Shown one piece after another: positions 1-4,689 of a stretch of DNA of 6,251 nt. The stretch comes from Candidatus Bathyarchaeota archaeon (lineage in GTDB: Archaea; Thermoproteota; Bathyarchaeia; 40CM-2-53-6). Every line of letters starts with the position of its first letter. Position 1 is the stretch's first letter. The notes beneath the pieces are model-generated. The model ran no database searches, was not told where the DNA came from, and saw nothing but the letters and a program-made list of their open reading frames with translations. The translations under genes and the position numbers were made by a program. Where the stretch lies: contig VBBE01000001.1 in NCBI GenBank assembly GCA_005884605.1, forward strand, positions 1-6,251, written 5' to 3'.

Positions 1-1082
1 CCGTAACATTTTCCTGGACAGCGACTGGAGGGAACCCGTCCTCAGGCACAGGAACCAGTTTCAGTACAACATATAATGTGAAAGGGACTTTCAGCATCAG
101 CGTCACCGGAACCGATTCCGCTTCACCTGCAACCGTGGCGACAAAATCGGCCAGCGTCACCATCGCAGCAATAGCCTTGTCAGCCGACTTCACCTTCACA
201 CCCTCCAGTCCGACCAACGGAACCCTCGTAACCTTCACCGCCACAGTCACCGGCGGGACAACACCCTACAGCTACGTTTGGAGCTTCGGCGACTCAACCC
301 CGACAGCGACAGGAAACCCGGCCACCCACACCTACGCGTCGCCAGGAACTTTCACCGTCATGCTGACAGTAACCGACAGCAACGGCGTCTCCGCAACTGC
401 CTCCCACTCGGTAACGGCGACTAGCATCGTATCCGGTCAAGCGGTGGTCTTGACCTTCCAGGGCTTTGACATTGACGACTGCGACAACGGTGTTGGCCAG
501 CTGACCATCCTCGTTAACGACAAGTTCGTCGCTAACCTCCCACCTTGCACTGTTCGCGATGGAGACAATCCAGCGTTCAGGAACCAGTTCGCCAGCTTCG
601 GACCCTTCGACATAACCAGCTTCGTTGTCCAGGGCGAGAACACCATCGTGTTCATGAGCCCGCCCCCAGGCCACTTCAGCCTTGTCAAAAATGTCACCAT
701 AACGCAAGGCGACACTGTGCTTCTTGGCGTGCCCGGTGCTCGCTTTGTCAACGGGTCCCACTCTACCACGTTCACCTTCTCCAATCCGCCCCTAGTCGTG
801 AAGAACTACACAGTCAATCCGATACCGGTCATCAAGGATGCTACCGTTACGTTCACAGCAACCTTTACAGGTGGGTCAGCCCCCTTTACCTGCAAGTTCA
901 CCTTCGGCGACGGATCCCCAGCAGTTAATGTATCCGTTAGCTCAGGAACCTGCTCAACAACACACAGCTATGATGACACTGGAAACTTTCTAGCACGCGT
1001 AAAGATCACTGGCCAAGCATCCACCGATGTTGTCCGGGTGTTCCTCCAAGTGACGGTTGTCGAAAACAACCATGACCCCTAA
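1..1082 (+). CDS. Secreted PKD-repeat surface protein, 5' end outside window
   Basis: The reading frame is open from the left edge (first whole codon at 3) to a TAA at 1080-1082, so the GTG at 78 is not a real start. Counting from codon 3 there are 359 residues. Residues 1 to about 55 are the tail of a PKD/Ig-like domain. Residues 58-140 are a clear PKD domain (WSFGD at 93-97, then a THTY...PGTFTV strand). Residues 143-265 form a beta-rich domain I cannot name; it resembles carbohydrate-binding jelly rolls, with a GENTIVF strand typical of such folds. Residues 266-352 are a second full PKD domain with FGDG at 301-304, where the usual Trp is Phe. Cysteine pairs 160/182 and 297/317 could form disulfides outside the cell. 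PKD domains usually mediate adhesion or act as spacers in S-layer and extracellular proteins. The C-terminus (VVENNHDP) has no membrane anchor or dockerin, so the protein is secreted or held at its missing N-terminus. The coding strand is C-rich and Thr/Ser-rich. Confidence 0.88.
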   Translation, partial: VTFSWTATGGNPSSGTGTSFSTTYNVKGTFSISVTGTDSASPATVATKSASVTIAAIALSADFTFTPSSPTNGTLVTFTATVTGGTTPYSYVWSFGDSTPTATGNPATHTYASPGTFTVMLTVTDSNGVSATASHSVTATSIVSGQAVVLTFQGFDIDDCDNGVGQLTILVNDKFVANLPPCTVRDGDNPAFRNQFASFGPFDITSFVVQGENTIVFMSPPPGHFSLVKNVTITQGDTVLLGVPGARFVNGSHSTTFTFSNPPLVVKNYTVNPIPVIKDATVTFTATFTGGSAPFTCKFTFGDGSPAVNVSVSSGTCSTTHSYDDTGNFLARVKITGQASTDVVRVFLQVTVVENNHDP

Positions 1083-1481
1083 CAATCTAGCCTGATCCCC
1101 CACAACACAAGCCACGCTCAATACTAGATGTGAACCAGGCGACTCCAGACTAGATCTACCGGACGTTAAAGCAAGCTCTGTCGAAAAACAACAAGCAGAA
1201 CACACCGAGCACGAATTGTCCTAGTGCGGTCTGACATTAGCCGAAACTTACCCAGAACACTACTGCGACAAGCCAGGACAGTGATCCAGGCAAGTATTCC
1301 GACCAGGATAAGCGTCCCGCTTACCCGCCAAGAGTCTTTGAAAGAGCAATGTTACTGTATGAAGGAATGGAGCTTGTGGAGTGCATTCCACCTTCGGAAA
1401 GTTCGTGTCAATGGCCACTGTGTCGTTCACCTCTGAAGCGAAGGGCGAATATGGGTCCTTTTTCAGACGACTAAGCTTTGC

Positions 1482-1487
1482 TTTATA
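1482..1487 (+). promoter_or_regulatory. Possible archaeal TATA box (TTTATA) for the coiled-coil gene
   Basis: TTTATA is the best match to the archaeal TATA box in the gap upstream of the gene at 1623. An archaeal TATA box lies about 25 bases before the start site, which would put transcription start near 1510 and give a 5' leader of roughly 110 bases. That is long for archaea, so either the leader is real or the true promoter is weaker and closer. The adjacent upstream bases are not a strong BRE. Confidence 0.3.
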
Positions 1488-1609
1488 CCCTCTACACAAG
1501 GCATAGGTGCCCCCTGAGGGCAAATGCTACGTCCCGAGCACGCTGGAACATGTCGACATTCTGAACCTGCTTTTCCTGGATCCGGATCGAGCATAGAACG
1601 CTTTACCTC

Positions 1610-1617
1610 GGTGGGAG
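1610..1617 (+). promoter_or_regulatory. Shine-Dalgarno sequence GGTGGGAG
   Basis: It contains GGTG and GGAG, both complementary to the 3' end of archaeal/bacterial 16S rRNA (CACCUCC). GGAG ends five bases before the ATG at 1623. An in-frame TAG sits at 1620-1622, directly before that ATG, so no longer N-terminus is possible and the start is well fixed. Confidence 0.65.
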
Positions 1618-1622
1618 AATAG

Positions 1623-3203
1623 ATGCCCACCAAGATATCACAAGAATTTCGACAGAAGGCTATCATGCTCTGGATACATGGCGATTCACCAGAGGTCATT
1701 GAGAGGAAGATCGATATCGCCTCAAGCTCGGTGCGAAATATCATTGCGGAACTAAAGAGGGGCGAATACCCCGAGTATGATAGTTTTCTTTCAGAGCTCG
1801 ATGATATGCGCAGGTTGTCTCGGCTGATGAGGAGTAAGAATCGCAGCGTTCAAGAAGCCATCACAGGCGTCATCATATTCGAAGGTCTCGTGGAGATAGG
1901 TGTCGAGCCTTCGGAATTGCGGGAGTATCTCCAGCTCTTCAAGAGAGTAACGCCATCTGATTTTCCGGTCGAAAAATTCGCGAGAGCCGCTCTCCGACTC
2001 ATGAAGCTGGAGTCCGAAAGCGGGTTGAGATTCCCCGAGCTGGAAGCAAGGGTCCCGGAGCTCATCTCAACGATCGCAAAATTGGAGGCAAAGGAGAAGG
2101 AGCTTCAAGCTAACATCATGGGTCTCGATTCTCGCGCAAAGGAGACTCGCGAGAAGTTCGAACGTAGTCTCGCGGAAAACGAAACTCGACTCGCGCGCGA
2201 GAACGAGAGCTTTGAGTCTGAGATCGCACAACTGCGGCAGAAGAAGGAAGCCCAGCTTTCAAACAATCGTGTCACGGAGAAGAACATAGATCGTTATCTC
2301 GCCATGCAGACGAGACTGGCTTCGAAAGGGATCCATATCGAGAGAGCCGGAGTGATTGAAGGAATAATTGACGAACTCGCCAAATATGGCTGGAAAGCAG
2401 ATCGGATCATTTCTTATCTTCAGGAAGTCAAAGATCTATCTCAAGAAGTCAAGCAGGTCGAGGGGCAACTTACAGATGTCCAGAAAGAACTCAGTGCGAC
2501 AAAGAAAGCACTGAGTGAAACGAGAACCACATTCGAAGAAGAGAAGTCTCAACTTGCCAAACTTCGATTGCTCGCTACCGAGTACCGACAGAATCTGGCC
2601 CAGACAGTTGAAAAGATCGGTCAGAACAACCTCCGAGTCGATCTTGGCGATACCTTGGTTGCGCTCTTTGATGAAACGTCTAGGGTGAAGGACGTGCAGC
2701 TGCTCCAAATGGCTAGGACCTTGGAAACGATTGTACAAACGAGAAAGGACCGGCAGAATCTTCTCGTAGACTACGGAGCACTGAGAGAACGACTTCTTCT
2801 GTTGATGGAGACGGTTCTGGGCAAGAGGCTTGTAACCAGGGAACTCATGGAAGAGCAGACGAAGAGGCAGAATGATCTTGTCTTTGATCTTCAACTGGAT
2901 CGTTTAGGAAAACTTGAGAGAGTACGCGAAGAACAGAGAGAAGAAAGGGCTCGGCTGCAAAACGAAAGGACAGAATTGGCCCTCAACAAAACGGCCTTTG
3001 CAAGCTTTACAGGCGATACAATTCTCGCTCTCGCCGCAAACCGAACCGGCAAGAAAGAGGTCCACATCGTTTTTTGTATGAAATGTCACTATAGGCAAGC
3101 GTACCAGCTCGGAACGAGGCCCTACAATGGGCCTGAATGGTGTCCATGCTGCCAAGGCAACTTGCGGACTCGATCGATCGCTGGGATCAAGGCCACAGCG
3201 TAA
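1623..3203 (+). CDS. HTH / long coiled-coil / C-terminal zinc-ribbon protein
   Basis: This 526-residue protein has no signal peptide or membrane segment, so it is probably cytoplasmic. Residues about 5-46 look like a homeodomain-type helix-turn-helix (SQEFRQKAIMLW...SSSVRNIIAEL), similar in style to transposase or terminase HTHs. Residues about 55-140 are helical but not heptad-like. Long coiled coil follows at about 143-225, 265-335 and 405-455, rich in Glu, Lys, Arg and Leu. A motif at 82-107 (GVI...YLQ..K) recurs at 243-270. The C-terminus carries a zinc ribbon: CMKC at 485-488 and CPCC at 507-510, 18 residues between the two knuckles. The ATG is the first possible codon after an in-frame stop and has a Shine-Dalgarno sequence. 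The layout suggests a DNA-binding protein with an SMC- or Rad50-like arm, but no Walker A or B motif is visible, so it is not an ATPase of that class. Automatic annotation as a chromosome segregation protein would rest on the coiled coil alone. Function unknown; a role in nucleic-acid binding is inferred. Confidence 0.9.
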   Translation: MPTKISQEFRQKAIMLWIHGDSPEVIERKIDIASSSVRNIIAELKRGEYPEYDSFLSELDDMRRLSRLMRSKNRSVQEAITGVIIFEGLVEIGVEPSELREYLQLFKRVTPSDFPVEKFARAALRLMKLESESGLRFPELEARVPELISTIAKLEAKEKELQANIMGLDSRAKETREKFERSLAENETRLARENESFESEIAQLRQKKEAQLSNNRVTEKNIDRYLAMQTRLASKGIHIERAGVIEGIIDELAKYGWKADRIISYLQEVKDLSQEVKQVEGQLTDVQKELSATKKALSETRTTFEEEKSQLAKLRLLATEYRQNLAQTVEKIGQNNLRVDLGDTLVALFDETSRVKDVQLLQMARTLETIVQTRKDRQNLLVDYGALRERLLLLMETVLGKRLVTRELMEEQTKRQNDLVFDLQLDRLGKLERVREEQREERARLQNERTELALNKTAFASFTGDTILALAANRTGKKEVHIVFCMKCHYRQAYQLGTRPYNGPEWCPCCQGNLRTRSIAGIKATA

Positions 3204-3429
3204 GCCGCGGGCACAATGGCTGCCGCCTTGGCAGTTTGCCGAGTCAACCGTCCCCTTGCGATTTGAGTCACGAGACCCAGCCAACACTGAACATTGTTAC
3301 CCGTTGGGTTTGAGATTTCAAATGAAGCGCCAAACCCGCCAAATCTTCCCACAAATGTGCCAACAAACCTACCAATGAAACAGCCAAGAAAACCGTGGAA
3401 GGGGCCGGGCCTAGAAAATTAGGGCCGAA
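3204..3429. other. Intergenic or 3' UTR segment with weak hairpins and phased A-tracts
   Basis: No gene is supported here. A short GC hairpin at 3220-3234 (CTGCC, loop GCCTT, GGCAG) is followed only by TTT, making it a poor terminator 16 bases after the coiled-coil gene's stop. CCAAC at 3281-3285 can pair with GTTGG at 3303-3307. From about 3330 to 3392 the + strand is C/A-rich with short A-runs repeating every 9-13 bases. The segment is probably transcribed as the 3' end of the upstream message, ending at the terminators that follow. Confidence 0.45.
3407..3416 (+). repeat. First copy of direct repeat GGGCCTAGAA
   Basis: The same ten bases recur at 3443-3452, 36 bases downstream. The second copy forms the 3' arm of the terminator hairpin. 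This copy could instead pair with that hairpin's 5' arm (GGCCTAG 3408-3414 with CTAGGCC 3430-3436), giving an alternative structure. Confidence 0.75.
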
Positions 3430-3461
3430 CTAGGCCAGACTGGGGCCTAGAATTTTTTTTT
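3430..3461 (+). terminator. Intrinsic-type terminator: 7-bp hairpin, AA, T9
   Basis: CTAGGCC (3430-3436) pairs perfectly with GGCCTAG (3444-3450) across a 7-base loop and is followed by AA and nine T. This is the standard shape of a factor-independent terminator on the + strand. In archaea the U-run itself is the main signal. The nearest upstream + gene is the coiled-coil protein ending at 3203, which implies a 3' UTR of about 250 bases or an unrecognised short transcript in between. Confidence 0.7.
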
Positions 3462-3464
3462 CGG

Positions 3465-3487
3465 CCGATCATGATTGGAATTTTTTT
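3465..3487 (+). terminator. Second, back-up terminator hairpin with T7
   Basis: CCGAT (3465-3469) pairs with ATTGG (3474-3478), with one G-T wobble and a CATG loop, followed by AA and seven T. It begins four bases after the T9 run of the first terminator and repeats its hairpin-AA-T-run design. A further T5 at 3508-3512 continues the series. Confidence 0.5.
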
Positions 3488-3934
3488 AGACGTCTTGCGA
3501 GATCAGGTTTTTCATATAACTGTTAAGCTAGTGGCCAGAAGAAGGCATCACTGAGTGTTGTGGGCGGTTGTTCGCAAGGATCTTTTCTGCTATTTTTGGG
3601 AATAGGGTCCTGTGAGCTGGAATCGCGGTCGTTGACTCAATAGGTAGTTGCAGGTCGTACCGCTTTTCAGGACCTGAACTGTAGGGGCTGCGTAGCCACA
3701 ACTGGACGGATGGATGGGTGAAAACTATGGTAGGGCTGACATCCACAGTGAACCAGGATGGCCATAGATCGGCCAAGACTCTCGCACTATTTGGTTCCTA
3801 AGCGCTTGCGCTGGAAACGTCATACTTCTGGCGTATACCCTGAAAGAGCCATCTGTCTCGGTAACAAACATACTTGCTACGACATAGGTCCGATCTACTA
3901 GGGATCCCATTTTGGATTTTTCCGGATAGTTCTT
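3488..3934. other. Intergenic stretch between convergent genes, nothing recognised
   Basis: About 450 bases lie between the tandem terminators and the end of the cupredoxin gene. Two overlapping - strand open frames (3725-3910, 61 codons; 3528-3776, 82 codons) lie in different frames. Neither has a Shine-Dalgarno sequence or a recognisable motif. No RNA gene signature was found. No clear terminator for the - strand gene ending at 3935 is visible. Confidence 0.5.
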
Positions 3935-4609
3935 CTATATTGGTTGTCCGAAATAGAATGCGTCGAAGGCCACGTCTAGTATGTCGACCTTGCCATCGTT
4001 GTTCAAGTCTGCTGCCGCGTTCCAGTTCGGGCTGGTGGGTGTTGCTCCGAACGAGAAGGCGACGGTCGCGACGTCCACAATATTCACGGTTCCAGCCTTG
4101 ACAGGGTCAGGGTTCTTGTAGACTGTGAATTTTCCATGCATCGACAGAGGGTGGAATTCGCAGTAGTACTCGTATCCTCCGACTCCGGTGAAATCATCTT
4201 TTGGAACTGTCGCGTTGAAGTTGATCCCCCAAGACGAGGTCGGGGTGATCGAGGGCGTTCTAACCAAACAACCGTTCGTGTTCGTGGTAAAGCAGGGGCT
4301 CGTCATGTCGACTCCTGCAGGTAGGGTTCCTTTCGTGTAGATTGCAAAGTCGTGTGTGCAGCAGTCTCCCCACTTGGCCAGAACAGAGAACGTGACGCCT
4401 CTGAACTGTGTGATGGTCGGGTTGCAGTTGGGCGTTCCGCTTGTGCAACCCGCAACGGTCGCGTTCCACCCTTCTACGTCACCGACAATAGTGAACGCCA
4501 GAGGGTCACTAGCAGCAGGGCTGATAGTCGCTTTTACTTTTTGCAAGCCGAAATTGGCCGTTAGTGTTCCTGCGATCAGCATTACGATTAGGAGGCTAGC
4601 AGTTTTCAA
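3935..4609 (-). CDS. Secreted blue copper (cupredoxin) protein with dockerin-like EF-hand tail
   Basis: The 224-residue protein begins with a signal peptide (MKTASLLIV..., hydrophobic to about 20, likely cleavage after VKA at 25-27). Residues about 37-164 are a plastocyanin/azurin-type cupredoxin: His86 in the THDFAIY strand, then Cys150-x2-His153-x4-Met157 in YYCEFHPLSM, the complete ligand set of a type 1 copper site. Such proteins carry single electrons outside the cell membrane. Six further cysteines (55, 62, 83, 84, 106, 114) could form disulfides. Residues about 168-224 resemble a type I dockerin: a degenerate first half (VNIVDVATVAFSFG, lacking the Asp-rich loop) and a good second EF-hand loop (DLNNDGKVDILD, 201-212). 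Dockerins bind cohesins in a calcium-dependent way, so the tail may tether the copper domain to an envelope partner; this is inference. The start is TTG at 4609, chosen because a GGAG at 4619-4622 lies nine bases upstream and it gives a full signal peptide. The gene lies 80 bases downstream of the co-directional beta-helix surface protein. Confidence 0.9.
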   Translation of the reverse strand: MKTASLLIVMLIAGTLTANFGLQKVKATISPAASDPLAFTIVGDVEGWNATVAGCTSGTPNCNPTITQFRGVTFSVLAKWGDCCTHDFAIYTKGTLPAGVDMTSPCFTTNTNGCLVRTPSITPTSSWGINFNATVPKDDFTGVGGYEYYCEFHPLSMHGKFTVYKNPDPVKAGTVNIVDVATVAFSFGATPTSPNWNAAADLNNDGKVDILDVAFDAFYFGQPI

Positions 4610-4618
4610 GGGTAGTAT

Positions 4619-4622
4619 CTCC
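4619..4622 (-). promoter_or_regulatory. Shine-Dalgarno GGAG for the cupredoxin gene
   Basis: Read on the - strand, GGAG is followed nine bases later by the TTG start at 4609. The in-frame upstream codons reach a TAA at 4628-4630 without any ATG, so this site decides the TTG. It directly touches the inverted repeat at 4623-4644. Confidence 0.6.
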
Positions 4623-4644
4623 AGCTCTTATCAGGATAAGAGCT
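4623..4644. repeat. Perfect 10+10 bp inverted repeat with 2-bp spacer before the cupredoxin gene
   Basis: The arms are AGCTCTTATC (4623-4632) and GATAAGAGCT (4635-4644), a complete match. It sits in the 80-base gap between the two - strand genes and ends one base before the cupredoxin's Shine-Dalgarno. It could be a dimeric repressor operator, an RNA hairpin affecting translation, or an intergenic processing or terminator stem. On the + strand it is followed by TTTT, but no + gene precedes it closely, so a + terminator is unlikely. Confidence 0.7.
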
Positions 4645-4689
4645 TTTCCCCTGAACGCTAAGGAGAGACCTTGGGCCCACGGCGGCGGT

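Larger units (their letters stand above)
1083..1622. other. 540-base intergenic stretch without a supported gene
   Basis: Both strands were read. Short open frames exist, but none has a good start signal, a recognisable motif or protein-like composition. No tRNA T-loop signature (GTTCRANNC) and no obvious rRNA or C/D-box RNA were seen. The only supported elements are the TATA-like box near 1482 and the ribosome binding site before 1623. No T-run follows the upstream gene's stop at 1082, so its terminator is not visible. Confidence 0.6.

Noticed and set aside
294..784. Long antisense frames within the PKD-repeat gene.
   Set aside because: The coding strand's C-rich, repetitive Thr/Ser codons suppress stops on the other strand. 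The + frame has clear domains, the antisense frames have none.
1349..1474. A 41-codon + strand frame starting at ATG, with two close cysteines (SSCQWPLCRS).
   Set aside because: There is no Shine-Dalgarno sequence, promoter or recognisable motif. The frame extends upstream to 1241 without another start, which is as expected by chance.
1260..1744. Two - strand open frames across the gap and the start of the coiled-coil gene.
   Set aside because: One needs a TTG start without a ribosome site and the other overlaps the well-supported HTH coding region on the opposite strand. Neither resembles a known protein.
2131..2195. Four copies of CTCGCG within 65 bases, possible regulatory repeat.
   Set aside because: They lie inside the coiled-coil coding region, are unevenly spaced (15, 23 and 21 bases), and encode Arg and Ala/Leu codons typical of this segment in two frames. 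Chance and codon preference explain them.
1623..3203. SMC/Rad50-type chromosome ATPase.
   Set aside because: No Walker A (GxxGxGK[ST]), signature or Walker B motif is present. Only the coiled coil is shared.
4352..4661. Antisense + strand frames over the start of the cupredoxin gene.
   Set aside because: The - strand frame has a signal peptide and a full copper site. The + frames have no domain, and one runs through the inverted repeat.
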